Assembly (NCBI GenBank): GCA_902729315.2
Contig: LR746265.1
Location: 3,204,892 to 3,268,891, forward strand
DNA length: 64,000 nucleotides
Source: Spirodela intermedia
Taxonomy: Eukaryota; Streptophyta; Magnoliopsida; Alismatales; Araceae
Reading direction: 5' to 3'
Shown: piece by piece, positions 23,501 to 38,500 of the stretch
How positions within the stretch are numbered: the first letter of the stretch is position 1
Layout of the letters: the number at the start of each line of letters is the position of its first letter
Program-made: the position numbers and the translations under genes
Notes under the pieces: generated by a model
Databases searched by the model: none
Told to the model about the DNA's origin: nothing
The model's input: only the letters and a program-made list of their open reading frames with translations

Positions 23501-26500
23501 TCAAGATTTAAGTTACGGTTTGTGTGAAATATATATTTTTTATCTAACAGTCATAATTTCTTGTACTTCTTTAGAAATTAGAAGTTAATGAAATTGAATT
23601 TAGCAAAAGCTTCCGACTTCTTGAAATTGCTTGAGCTCATTGTATAGCTTTTTGGTTCTGCACTTCTCTTATTTAGTTGCTATTAATTTCTGTTCTTTTC
23701 TTATTCTTACCCAGTACAGCTTGGAGTGGAATGTATTTTTTGTTCTGCATGCATTCGTTTTGTGGAGTGTTGCCCCCAGGAGGGCATAACAGGTTTTCTT
23801 CCTAATTTTTTTAAATCGGAATTATTAGTTTCTTGATGATCTTTCCCTCTGTAGCAATGTTTCTTTTCTGATTTTGCCTCATCTAATCTCCCATCTTTCA
23901 TCCTCTTGAACAGAAAAACTTTGGTCAGGCCTTGAAAATTTTGTATTCGACTGGTTAATCAATGCCGACAGGTGAGACCATGTAACATTTATCAAGACCA
24001 CCCTTTTTTATGAAGTGGGATACATGCGAGAGCTTGTTGTTCCTAAACAAACTAATTAATCGCTCTAAGTATGTTGTTTCCCTTAAAGAACGAGATGAAT
24101 GGGTGCACATACATTTTGCATATATGCTATTGGTATTTTCTATTTTTATTTGATCAATAAATGACCCTGACTACTACCTTACATTGTTCGACAGAAAAAA
24201 GTTGACTTTTGTGATTTTTTTTGTTGTATATCCATATATTCTTTTAAACTATTTTGTGTACTTAATATTTAAAAAATATTTATAAATATTTAAAAACGTG
24301 TTGCCTAGTCATTTATCCTTATCAGTTAGATGTACGGCCGTAGGCTAATGGCTTTTTATCTGTCTGGTTGCCTGAAATATAGGTGGATCACTCAATTTAT
24401 AGAATCAAAATTAGCTTGCTAGTTTACTGACGTTGATGAATGGGTACATGTTTAAGTTCACTGGCAGAAGTTTACCTGTCAAAGTCTGAATCATTTTTTA
24501 GTTGGTTTTCACTTGACTTTCTTTCCTTTGCACAATAGTTTCTTAATGATAGTAGGTTATTTAGGGTCCCAATAACTTTTGAGGCGATAGAATTTGAGCT
24601 AGAGTGGACAGGGAATGCAACGACAAGTGAAATAGATAGAGCTTAGATGGGCTGGAGAATTTAAAATATCTTCTCACAGCTTTGAATTTAACCTGTCAAC
24701 TTAATAAGGCTTTGGTACATATATTGAAGCCAAAGTTTTTATGAGAAGTTGTCCTTGGCCCATTAGCCACATCAATGTGTTGGAAAAGTTGGGGAGGTCA
24801 AGTAATACTACACGTCTCTGGGCACGGAAATTTACTCTTATAAAGACCTGTTTATTGACTATATACCTCATGTAAATGTCTGTAACCGTTTTTCCGTTGC
24901 AGGGTTGTTAGCCAGGTTGACTACCCTTCACTCGTTGACTTACGAGGCCTTCTTTTAGATCTTGTTGCACAGCTGCTGGGTGCTTTATCACGTATAAGGT
25001 ACACTAAGGCTTTGTTTCCTCCGATATTTTTTATTTCTTGGATACTATACTTGTTATTTTTAAAAAATAAAAAACACATTTTCAGAAAAAAAAAAGAAAA
25101 TTCTGTTGACATACCGAACAAAAAAATATCAGTTCCGGATCTTGGCTGAGAGCAAGAAGCATGGGCACAGTCAATAATTAATTTCCTTTGTTAAAAATGT
25201 CAAGATTTAGGCTTTTTGGGACAAAGAACGTGTACTATCATCAGGTAATTTTTTTGAGCTTTACCTCTGCTCTGTCTCTCGATGCACCTTAGCAACTATG
25301 TCAAGATGTGGATTCAGTGTAAGATCTCACCTTTGTCCTACCGTGGCATAGCAGTATGAAAACTGGCTTTGTGGGCTAACGGCGTTGTATAGCCCATCAT
25401 GGATCTACTTATGAAAGTAGAGAGAATGGAATTTACGGATAAATCTTAGGGTATACTAGGAGAACTTGATGGACAGTAACACTAGAGGCTTCAGAATGTT
25501 TGATAAGGATTTCATGAGGTTTCTTATTTAATCAGAAACCAAATACTTTGTCGTGTCTGCTGAAGGCATTCGGGCCTATTGTTGGAAAGGCTGGGAGCTG
25601 ACATCCAGAGAGGCTAAATGTCTTAATAGCTTCTTGAACATGGTAGATGTGCAGAAAATTCTTTGTGGATTGTCCTTTACATTTTCTTTTCTGCTCTAAA
25701 TCGTACCTTTGGTTTCTGGTTTTGTACGATAGAAGTTTGAAATTCCCACCTTCGAAAGATCACTAGTATTTGATAGTTTATACAGAATTAGTGATTCTTA
25801 CTTTTACTATTTGTGCAGGTTCAGTTCTGTCACTGAGCGTTTTTTTATGGAACTGACAACTCGACATATTGAAACTGGTGTTGCTAGGAGTGAAACACTC
25901 AGCATAATTAATGGAATGCGGTATCTTAAACTCGGGGTCTGTTCTATATTTCTTTTTTTTTCTGGACAACTTTCCTTAAAAATTTTCCCTGCAGTTGCCC
26001 TGTAAACTGTTGTCTTTACTTCTGTAACTAGTCTGTAAGACTGTTTTGGAGAAGAATAACATACAAATAGGCTTTTTTTGATTACCTGAATGCAATAGAA
26101 ACTATCCTTCTAGTAAAGTATATCTTAATTTTGTTGCTGTTTTCTACAAAATAATGCCACTGTCAAGTTAGTACCTCTGACAGGGACACAGTAATGGCTC
26201 TGTCAAGTAAGCTAACAGGTGGCATAAATTATCCTACGTATGGGAGCGCTATACTTGACCAGAACTGCTTGACCAAGTCACTACAAATTTTGATATTTAA
26301 GGCAAAATTGGAATTTTGAGGTGTTGGATGTAGGACAAAATGTGATTGCCAAGTGTGGAAATAAGCATAACTGAATACAAGTGCCAGTAGTATGCGCGAG
26401 CTCTGCTGGTTGTGATACCTGTGGTGTCAATTTTATGTCCGTGGAGCATTGTTAGCGATGATCAAATGGCGCTAATGATACATCTTTAGAGCTCCAGTGG

Positions 26501-29500
26501 CAATTATCTCTAGGTGTAGTTAAACATCTGAAGACCATCGTCATAATTGGGGCAAATCGTGTCTATATTTTGCTTGAATATCCCTCCTAGTACGTGTCCT
26601 AGTGATGATAATAGGCATCCAAAGATGTTGGTCGGCACCAGGTTCGGTAGTAATTACTCTTTGTGCATCGAATTGATTGATTCGACCAATTCTTTGTTGG
26701 ATTCCAGAAAGATGCCATTTCCACATCTTTTCTTTTGTTGTCCTCTTCTTTCTCCTTCATCTACCCGATTCTGACATTTTCATGTCTTACTGTCACCTCC
26801 ATTGCTTCAGATTTCCTTATCTACCGTATCTGACGTCTCCATTATACACTACTTGCATCTGTCATTACCTAATTCACCTCCTGATGAATTTTTCTCTCAC
26901 TTTTGAAGTTGATTGCGATATCTCTGAAGAGAATCAAGATTAGGTTCCTGATGTTGGGGTGGATTTTAAAAGGGAATGCCTGTAATAACGCTTCTTTAAG
27001 TTAGTATTTTTATTATATATACTCATAATTTTCTAGATGCACCGAATTGATTTTCCATTTTAATGATGGGATATTTCATGCCTGTATGGCCAATCTTGAT
27101 TCCACTGGTGGAGAACTATTCTATTGATGGTAAACCTGTTAGTTTAGAGACTTCCATTGTTGTTAAGCTGATAACAACTTAGCTGAACTGATTCTTCATT
27201 TGGGTTATCTGTTTTAAAATGTAGAATAGGATTTAAGATAATATAATTTGTCTTATCCATGCTAGAGTCTGGGTGGCTTTTATTTGCCCACATATAGCCA
27301 TTTTCATTTGAAATGGCTGAGGGTAATTGTGGTGGCATTTGGTGATACGCTCGGAAATCCGTATCCTTACAAGATTGAATGATTTGTTGATGATGCTATG
27401 GCATACCTTGAATGTTACTTTGTTTGTGGCATAAATAATTGTTGCCGAGGCTACTTTGTCTTCAGAGGATACTTGTCACGCTTTTCAGTCGTAACCTTGT
27501 CTCAATCTGGTAGCCTGAAAAACGACACTAGAAGTCTTGAGTTTGGCTAAACAATTGACTATTACTGATTTCATAAAGTTTATACTGTTATTCCTGTTTT
27601 TAGTTAATCTCTGTGCTCCGTAATATTTTCCAGTACCTTCTTCAATATTAGTTTGGACACTTTTAACAATAAAAACGGCATAACGTAGTAAGATACAGTA
27701 CCTTGATCAATTTATCTTCTAATAACATTTTTTGGCTTTTTGAGTGATATTCTATAATTTTTACTGGCCCTAGGTCAAGACGGAGGGTGCATTAAATGCC
27801 TCGGCTTCCTTTGTTGCAAAAGCAAATCCTCTTATTCGTGCTCCTCATAAAAGGAAAAGTGAACTCCAACATGCATTGTGCAACATGCTTTCTAGCATAT
27901 TAGCACCACTTGCTGAGGGTGGAAAGAACCATTGGCCTCCATCATGTGGAGATTCTGCGTTAACTCTTTGGTATGAAGCTGTTGCTCAAATTAGAGGACA
28001 ACTTATGCATTGGATGGACAAGCAGAGCAAACATATATCTGTACGTAATTCTCACTTCCCATAGTGGTCGGTTAGTTTTTTGGAGTAGAGAACACTTTCT
28101 ACTATCATTTGGTGCTTTTACTTTTGATGATCTCTCTTCTCTGTGTTTTCGACAATTTTTTGGTGAAGCTAATGGGTTTTGCCATTTGATTAATCACAAC
28201 TGCATCTCTACAGCGTACGAACGTATCTATGTTGTATACATTAAAGCATTAAGCATGCCATTATGTAACAGATATTCTTTATTTTCACTCAAAGAAATAT
28301 GTTGTTACCGTTTAATTTTTTTAATAGATCCTTTTCCGTGCAGAAGATAAAACCCGTTTTTACTAATAATGCTGTAAGAAAGTTTGCTTCATACTTTCTG
28401 ATTCGTGGTTATGAAAAAGGGATATTACGAAGAGGCTAGAACTAGGTAGTTTTTGTAATGGCTTTGATCTTTATCGGAAATTGACTTGTCTTAGCAGAGT
28501 AGTCTGTTCTGACAATTCATGGCCCAAAGGACTAAGGAAAAGTACAGGAGGATTACGTCACCTTTTTATTCTGTTTTTGTAGTTTTGGCAAGGAGTATGA
28601 TTGCTGTCAACTTTGATATCGCCTGACTTTGTGTCATTCCCTTGTGATCAAAATCCATTGATTAACATGAAATCTTTCCATTCGGGTTCTTAGGTGGTCA
28701 GTATTTTGATTTGACACTGAGATACTGATGTGGTCTCCTTTCTGAATCAGATAGTTGCATAAAGGGAAAGGACTGACAAGAAGTTCTTTAAAAATTGGCT
28801 CTCTTTCTCTGTTGGAGAGACAGAAATGTCTGCTGTCACGTAAATAGCTCTAGATTGAAGCGATTTCTACTCAAATTTGGTATTATTGCCATATCTTCGC
28901 TGACCCTGCAATCAAGGTTGATAGGATATAGCGTACAGGTGATTCGTTAACCTTGAAAATCAGCTGGCAGTGGCACCTAACCTAAGTCGTACATGGTGAA
29001 TCTCTGGCGAAATTTATTGAGAGACAGTTGATCATATCTTCTATTAGATTCTGTCAGTAGTTTGACAGAAACATTTGGAACTTTGTCATAGACCAGTTCT
29101 TTGAAGTACATATAAATAGAGAATCGCATAGCGGGAGATAAAAAGGAAAACACGCCAGTGGAAAGAAACCATCAAACTGGAGCCAAGTTATATCAGAATG
29201 TGCTATTTACATATGCCGTTGGTCCTTTTATTTAGTTTATTCATTCAATTTGTTTCACTTTTTCATGGATGCTTCTTTTGTTTCTTCTCACTGTTTAAGG
29301 AATCGACTATTACATTGATTTTCAAGGTTGCTGTATGTTGACATTTTACATCAATTTTTTTGTCATGAATTCATCGAGAGCTCCTTGAAATGAAGTGTTC
29401 TTTATCAGGTTGGCTATCCATTGGTCACTCTTCTGCTTTGCCTTGGAGATCCTCAAACGTTCATTGGCTATTTTGTCACTCACATGGAGTACTTGTACAA

Positions 29501-32500
29501 GCATCTGAAAGTAAGTCGTACGGAAAAAAGTCTGCATGCGTTATGATATTTTAGTTGTATCATCGGAATTACATGCAGGCTAGTAGAATTGGCTTTTGGA
29601 TCAATGAAATGAGAATTTCTGCTCTCTTTTTTTGCTGTTATTTAATGTGAACTCGCTTTGCCATGCAGGACAAAAACCACCGTTCTATGGCATTAGACTG
29701 TCTTCACCGAGTTCTGAGATTTTATCTAAATGTGTATGCAAATTATCAGTCCAAAAATCATGTGTGGGACTGTCTAGACAGTGTGACGTCACAATTGCTT
29801 AATGCTTTGAAAAAAGGGATGCTAACACAAGATGCTCAACATGATAAAATTGTTGAGTTCTGTGTTACTATTGCTGAGAGTAACTTGGATTTTTCCATGA
29901 ATCATATGATACTAGAGCTACTGAGACCAGATAGTTTAAGTGAGGCTAAAGTTATTGGTTTGAAGGCTCTTCTTGCAATAGTCATGTCGCCGCCAAACCA
30001 ATGTGGTGATTTAGAATTTTTTCGAGGTGATTTACCCTTACAGCAACTTTCAATTTCCTTCACTCGCATGTTGATCCACTTGACATTAGTTCCACCAGGT
30101 CTCTTTTAACAAAGTCTATGTTTATGCGACAGGTTCTGAAATAGAACACTACATTCCAAAAGTCAAATCTGCAATTGAATCAATCTTGAGATCTTGCAAT
30201 AGAGCTTACAGTCAGGCGCTTCTTACTTCATCAAAGACCACAATAGGTATTTTACTAATTTCTTGGTTGTGACGCAGCTTTTTTTCCCAATGACTATACA
30301 CTATCAGTTATATAATAGAGAGGGATGAAAGGGACTGGAGGGTGTGCAGGGTGAGTAGGTGTTGAGGAAATAGGCGGAATTTGTGGATGTATGCCCAACT
30401 ACAAATAAATAAATAAAAGAACTCGTATATGAATCTTAATGAATCGATCTTGGAATGCCCCAACTTAGCTTGTTGAACAAGCATAACGGCTTTGTTTACA
30501 ACCCTATATTCAAGTCTTAGAGAACCAGCTGCACATAGTTCCGATCCTGTTCTAGCTGTGAGCTTTTTGTTTATGAGACAAATTTGTGTATAATCTACAG
30601 TCCTTGGAGTATGTAGAGTTTAATTAAAGATGAACAGGTAGTTCTCGGGTTAATTATTGGCAATGGCTATTCATTCTCTAGTTCCAGTATTTATTCATAT
30701 GTCGGGGATGATCAAATTAAGGAAATATGTGCAAGACAAACCTCGTCAACCCCTTCCGTGTATTCCTAACGTGCAGTTTACATATCCAGTTTTTTTTCTA
30801 TTCCAGGGACTGTATAAGTTGTTAATATGCTTATATTACAAAGCCAACATTCGGAAAAGGGTTGACTGGTTTGGGAAAGGGTTTCTGACCTCATCTAAAC
30901 TGTGCTGTGGGAACCACCTTTCCCAGCCTAAAGTAGCACTGGATAAATCATGAGCTACTACATATTGACGTTTCAGAGCAATTAATCACTACCCGTGACT
31001 ATTCCTAATCCCATTTCAATGGAAAATCCAAAATTCCCCTAATTTTGTAAAAAACAATCTCTGGGAGTTGGCTGATATGAGTGTAATCAGATGGTCTTGG
31101 GGCGAGCTGAGATCCATTTAAAAGCTTCTCGGTCTTCAGTCTTCCATATCACATGGACGAGAAAAAACATGGCTGAACATGAGGAAATGAAGAATAGCGA
31201 ATGACAAATAGGGACAGAGGGGGAGAAAAAAAGAATAGAAAGAGAAGTGATGGAGTGAAGATTTAAGTTACGGCTAATCTTCTCCTTTCTTTTCTTACTT
31301 TCGCTACTCAACCTTCTTCAAAAGAAAATCATTAAGGTGTGGGAATGTGATAAATGTGGTTTATGCTGGAAAACATTTTTCCTACGAGTGTGATATTCAT
31401 GGAGGTAACTTTGTGTCCTGTGATCCTGCTAATCGGGTTGATAATCAGGCTATGTAAAGAGCACCTGCTGCTTAGTGCTGTTTTTCCATCTTTTTTGTTG
31501 ATTTACTACAATACGGGAATTGACGTCTTTGAGCATTGGATTGTAACTCAGTCTACTTTGCTTTTCATTATTGCTAACAAAACTCGCATTTTGTAATTCA
31601 GACGCTGTTAACAAGGAAAAATCTCAGGGATCCCTTTTTCGGTCAGTTCTAAAGTGCATTCCTTACCTGATTGAGGAAGTTGGTCGGAGTGAAAAAATTA
31701 CCGATTTTATTCCTCAACATGGGATAAGTATTGATCCTGGTGTTCGTGAAGAAGCAGTTCTAGTGCTGAACCGGATTATAAGATTCCTTCCACACCGTCG
31801 TTATGCTGTCTTGAAAGGAATGGCAAACTTCGTCCGAAATCTTTCTGATGAATTCCCCCTTCTCATCCAGACATCTTTGGGTCGGTTGTTAGATCTGATG
31901 CGTTTGTGGAGGGCTTGCTTGTCTGATGAAAGATTAATAAATGATGTGAATGTGAAGCTATCAGATTTGGGATCTGACTCACGTCATAAACTTTCTCTTT
32001 TCCGTCGATTGGGTGATTCAGCCGAATTCGACACCTCAGAAATGGATGCTCTTGGTCTTGTCTTCCTCAGCTCTGTTGATGTTCAGATTAGACATACGGC
32101 ATTGGAATTGCTGCGCTGTGTGAGAGGACTAAGTAATGACATAAAGTACATCTCAGTAAATGGATCTGATAATAAAATGTTGTACGGAACAGAACCAATA
32201 TTTGTCATCGACGTCTTGGAAGAAAATGGGGTAAATTTCTAGCATTTCCTACTTATTTTGCTTTTGGATTTCTTTTCTCTCGGTTTATAGAATACTGTTT
32301 CATTGAGAACAGTCAATCACCATTTCAGAAATTTGCAGGATGATATCGTTCAGAGCTGTTGCTGGGATTCTGGTCGTTCTCATGATTTTCGGCGTGAGTT
32401 GGATGCTATTCCGCTTGATGTGACACTGCAGTCCATTCTCGAGGGCCAAGATAAGAGCAGATGGTCTCGTTGTCTTAGTGAGTTTGTCAAATACGCTGGT

Positions 32501-35500
32501 GAACTCTGTCCCAACTCTGTGCAGGACGCAAGGTAAGGGGATGGAGGATTCTTTCAAACTTCTAGAGTATATCATTATCGTTAACTATGATTCTTCTCTT
32601 GGGGAAGCATTATTTTTGTTTCTCCTGTGGGACTATTCATGATCTACATCATCGTTTTACTTTTTATGTGACAGTGACTTGAACCGTATGTTTCTTGATA
32701 TAATACCAATATGGCTTCGAAAAGACTTTATATTTGTCTGGACATCAATATGGCTTCGAAAAGACTTTATATTTGTCTGGACATCAATATGGTTCTTGAC
32801 AGTTCTAGCGTGAATAAAAAAATTACACTCAAAGAATGTCACATTTGATAGGATCTCTTGATCATTAGGAAGCATTTTGTAGGGCTAACTTTTAACTTTT
32901 TACTTGTCTCAGGTTGGAAGTCATGAGGCGCCTTGCTCATATCACTTCTGTTGATTTAGGTGGCAAAGCTTATCAGTTACTAGATGCTGAAAACAAACTA
33001 GACCAGTGGGTAATGTATTCCATGTTTGCATGTTCATGCCCTCCTGACAACAGAGAAGATGGCAACTTCAAGACAACTAAAGAAATCTACCATCTGATAT
33101 TCCCTTCCCTGAGACAAGCATCTGATACACATGCTGTGAGTACCAATCCTTGGTGATTACCTACAAGTTGAGAGTTCACACCCTGTCTTTCTTAGTGTAA
33201 AATTTATAACTCTTATAATTTCTGTCATGCTTCATGCGGTATGATTCATTCAAAATGTTTCCAACCTTTCATGCTATACTGGAAGACAGTTTCTTCATAT
33301 GGTAGAGCCTCTGAAAGGTGCTCCTTTGCTTCAAGAGCTTAAATAGTTTCACCCTGTGACTGGCTTATGGGAGTTCTTATGAACCTCCTCTAGCCCAAAA
33401 TTACACTGTGAATGTGAGTGCCATCGCCTATATTTTCAAGATAGCTGGTTGGAATAGAACTAATGATGATAATTTAACGGTTAAGTTTTTTGCCAAGACA
33501 AGAACATTCCGTCAAGCTCTTTGATTGTTACTGGATGAAATTATTTGGCAATCCTATTTGATTTCGATGAGCATTGGCAACCGGACCAAAGATATGATTT
33601 TTTTCAAGCGTATTTTTATGCTCTTTATTTTCATGGACATGGTTTCATTTGTCCATGACTTCGAGTGCCCATTTCAATGTGCCAACCATAAGACGTTGTG
33701 GCCATTTTCCTTTATATTTGGATTATTTTTTTTGTCGTCAAAGATGAAGTTTTAGCTTTTGAATGCTTGCTTAATGAGATAAAATTTTATAAGAAAAAAG
33801 GAATATCAGTCAAGTAATGTATGGCACGTGCTTTTTCGTGTGGCTGTAGCATGCAGCTGCCTCTGCTGTTGGTCACTCGCATTTGGCTGTCTGTGAAATC
33901 ATGTTTAGTGAGCTTGCTACATTTGTTGAAGAGTTTTCATCAGAAACAGAAGGAAAACCAAAATGGAAGGTATTTTCCCAAACTGTTCTCTATCTTTTGA
34001 TTAATTTTAGAAAAAAATAATCTGATATTTTCATCTTTCTTGAACACTCTACAATAGTATAACTTCTAGTTCTAGATCCTTGCTTCAAAGGTTGACTGTT
34101 CTAGAATCAGCCCTTCTTTCTTGAACCCACATCGTTGTTTGATAATCCAAGCCGACAGTTGAAGATCGAGGAGACAACAACCGTTGATTGGATAGTGAAA
34201 AGGAAGAGAGAAAGAGGAGAGAGTTGAAAGAGAACAATCGAGAGTACTAGAGAAGGACAAAGAGAGAAGTGTGGAAGAAAGGTGTAAAGGAGTGCATGAA
34301 ACGTTCCTAAACTAGCGGTGAAATCATGGCTGCAGAAAATAGTGTCATGAGGGATGTAATTCCCTCCCTATCCGTTCTCCTCTTTTCGAATTCTTCTTTG
34401 CAATAAATTGAGCTGGATTGCATTTTCTTCTACAACGTTTGATGCGGTCGCCTGATTAAAATTTACATTTTAGATTATTCAATTCATGCCCAAATGAAGA
34501 TGAAATTGAAAGTCGAATGGTTTCATGAATGCTTCCTATTTTCCTTGATTGAGTTTTTTTGAAGTTTTTCAGAATGGAATTGCAATCTTTTGGGCCCTCA
34601 GTTTTTTACCTTACAAAAGGTATCCTTGACCAGAAATCACACACAAGGATGCTCTATTTTTTTTTTTGAGGAAAATAAATAACATAAGGAAAGAAATTGT
34701 TGTTTCCCCATCATCTTCAAGGGACAACCAATTTAGGAACGTCATTTCCAATTTCTTGTCAAAAATTTTATCATACAAGATTGAAGAGACGAGTCATTTC
34801 GTCTGTTTTTTTTAAATTTTTATTATCAATTTTTATAATCACGTAGGACTCACATTTGTATGATATGTGAATGTAGAACCAAAAGCCTCGACGAGAAGAA
34901 CTCCGCATTCATATTGCGAACATATATCGAACAGTTGCCGAGAAAGTCTGGCCGGGAACACTGAGCCGTATGCTTGACTTCCGACGTTACTTTCTGAAAT
35001 TCATCGAAGAAACATACCGTCAGATAATATCATCAACTGATAGTTTTCAAGATACACAACAACTTCGCTTTGCCTTAGCCTCTGTCCTGCGACATTTAGC
35101 TCCTGAGTTAGTGGAATCAAAGTCTGACAGATTTGATCCCCGGAGCCGCAAGCGATATTTTGATCTACTCTTTTCATGGTGTGATGAAAGCGGTGGCATA
35201 TTAGGCCAGGATAACAGTGACTATCGTCGTGAAATTGAACGTTATAGGTCGAGTCAACATAATCGATCTAGGGAATCGATTGACAAAATTTCGTTTGACA
35301 GGGAAACAATCGAGCAAGTTGAAGCAATACAGTGGACATCCATGAATGCCATGGCTTCTCTGTTATATGGCCCTTGCTTTGACGACAATTCCAGAAAAAT
35401 GAGTGGCCGAGTAATAACATGGATCAACAGTTTATTTGTAGAACATGCTCCAAGAGTACCATTTGGGTATTCACCTGCTGATCCAAGAACCCCATCTTAT

Positions 35501-38500
35501 TTAAAGTACACTAGCGATGGTGCGCGCGGTGGACGTGACAAGCAACGGCAACTTCGGGTGCTCCTGGCAAAAACAGCTCTGAAAAATCTTCTCCAGACTA
35601 ATTTGGATCTGTTTCCTGCATGCATTGATCAGGTATATTTTTCTTGCCTTTATTAATTCCCCGGTGTTGTATAGGAAATTCTTAGTTAAACTTTGATCAT
35701 GAGCCTCAAATCAGTCTGTACTTCAATGAGTGAACCCCCATTCCCTGAAATCTCTTTTGGAACACCGTTTTATGGAAAATATGTTTTTGAAAGAAATATA
35801 GATTGTATTCATTAGACTTCTAGTGACATACCTCCGACGGTTCTTCCATCAAAATACCAAGCATGGAGTCAATTCTTCATTGTGCATTATTTTCCTTCTT
35901 ATGTTATAGTCTGGGGACCTGGAGAGAGCGATCACTCTCTTTTTTTTTTCTTGAGGGGTGGGGGTTGTTGTCTGGTTGGTGGAGAAAATGTCCCATAGTA
36001 TTGCATTTATCCCAAACTATGATTGACAAATCATTAATGTGTTCTCAGTGCTACTCACCTGATGCCTCCATCGCCGATGGCTACTTCACGGTGCTGGCCG
36101 AGGTGTACATGCGCCAAGATATCCCCAGATGTGAGATCCAAAGACTTCTGAGCTTGATCCTCTACAAAGTCGTGGACCCATCCAAGCAAATCCGTGATGA
36201 TGCCCTCCAAATGCTGGAGACGCTCTCTGCTCGTGAATGGGCTGAGGAAGACATTGAAGGAGTGGGCCACTATCGTGCATCTGTGGTTGGAAACCTTCCT
36301 GATTCTTACCAACAGTTCCAATATAAGCTCTCCTCCAAGCTCGCCAAAGACCACCCCGAGTTGAGCGAGCTTCTGTGTGAGGAGATAATGCAGCGTCAGC
36401 TGGATGCCGTTGACATAATCGCCCAGCATCAGGTACTCACCTGCATGGCTCCCTGGATCGAGAACCTGAACTTCGTTAAACTCTGGGATTGCGGTTGGAG
36501 TGAAAGATTACTGAAGAGTCTTTATTATGTGACGTGGAAGCATGGAGATCAGTTCCCCGATGAAATCGAAAATCTCTGGAGAACCATCGCCAGCAATCCT
36601 CGAAATATCGGCCCCGTTCTTGACTTTCTGATCGCAAAGGGAATCGAAGACTGCGACTCTAATACTTCTATTGAGATAAGTGGGGCCTTTGCTACGTACT
36701 TCTCTGTGGCCAAGCGGGTCAGCCTCTATCTTGCTCGCATTTGCCCCCAGCAAACTATCGACCACCTGGTGTTCGAGCTGTCTCAGAGGATGCTAGAGGA
36801 TAGCGTGGAGCCAGTGCGGCCAACGGCTGCGAAGGGAGACGGTAATGGGAATTTTGTCTTGGAGTTCTCTCAGGGCCCTGCTGCAGTCCAAGTCCCCACG
36901 GTGGTGGATAACCAGCCTCACATGTCCCCTCTGCTCGTCCGTGGCTCCCTCGACGGCCCACTCAGAAACACAGGCGGAAGCCTCAGCTGGCGGACCTCCA
37001 CTGTAGCCGGACGAAGCATCTCGGGTCCCCTCAGTCCGATGGCTCCTGAAATGGGCCTCGTTGCCGCTGCAACGGGGCGATCTGGTCAACTCCTGCCGGC
37101 GCTCCTGAACATGTCGGGACCGTTGCTGGGGGTTCGGAGTTCAACGGGCAATCTCAGGAGCCGCCACGTCTCTCGCGACAGCGGAGACTACCCCTTCGAC
37201 ACGCCCAATTCCGTGGAAGACGTCTTGCATCCTGGGAGCGGGGGGCTCCATGGCGTCAACGCCAGCGAGCTCCAGTCCGCTCTGCAGGGGCATCATCAGC
37301 ACCTTCTCTCTCGTGCAGACATTGCGCTGATCCTCCTAGCGGAGATTGCTTACGAGAACGACGAGGACTTCCGTGAGAACCTGCCCTTGCTCTTCCACGT
37401 GACGCTCGTCTCTCTGGACAGCTCAGAAGACATCGTCCTCGAGCACTGCCAGCATCTTCTCATCAATCTTCTGTATTCGCTCGCCGGTCGGCACCTGGAG
37501 CTGTACGAGGTTGAGAAAAGCGAAGGGGAGAACAAACAGCAGGTGGTGAGTCTGATCAAGTACCTCCAGTCCAAGCGCGGGAGCATGATGTGGGAGAACG
37601 AGGACGCCACACTGAGCAGGACGGAGCTGCCAAGCACTAGCCTCCTCTCTGCCCTGGTATCCCACATGGTGGACGCCATTTTCTTCCAGGGGGACCTTCG
37701 CGAGACGTGGGGCGCTGAAGCACTGAAATGGGCGACGGAATGCACCTCCAGGCATCTCGCATGCCGCTCGCACCAAATCTACCGTGCCCTGCGGCCGAGC
37801 GTGAAGAGCGACGCCTGCGTGCTGCTCCTCCGGTGCCTCCACCGCTGCCTGGGGAACCCAGTTCCCGCTGTTTTAGGGTTCGTCATGGAGATCCTCCTGA
37901 CCCTGCAGGTGATGGTGGAGAATCTGGAACCGGAGAAGGTGATCCTCTACCCGCAGCTCTTCTGGGCCTGTGTCGCGATGATGCACACGGACTTCGTGCA
38001 CGTCTACTGCCAAGTGCTCGAGCTCTTCGGACGGGTGATTGATCGGCTGTCGTTCCGCGACCAGACGACGGAGAACGTCCTTCTGTCCAGCATGCCGCGT
38101 GATGAACTGGACGACAACGCCGGCGAGCTGGCGGAGTTACAGAGGACGGAGTCGAGGACCGGCGGAGAGCAGCCGTCCCCGCTTGAAAGCGGGAAAGTGC
38201 CGGCCTTTGATGGGGTCCAGCCGCTGGTGCTTAAAGGGCTCTTGTCTACGGTGAGCCATGGCTCGGCCGTCGAGGTTCTCTCGCAGATTACAGTCCCCAC
38301 CTGCGACTCCATCTTCGGCAGCGGCGACACCCGGCTGCTGATGCACATCACGGGCCTGCTGCCATGGCTGAGCTTGCAGCTCGTGGTGGACGTAGCAGCT
38401 CCAACGATGCCCGCTTCTCCATTGCAGCGGCAGCATCAGAAAGCCCGCTATGTGGCGTCTAATATATCCCTCTGGTGCCGGACCAAGTCTCTCGACGAGC

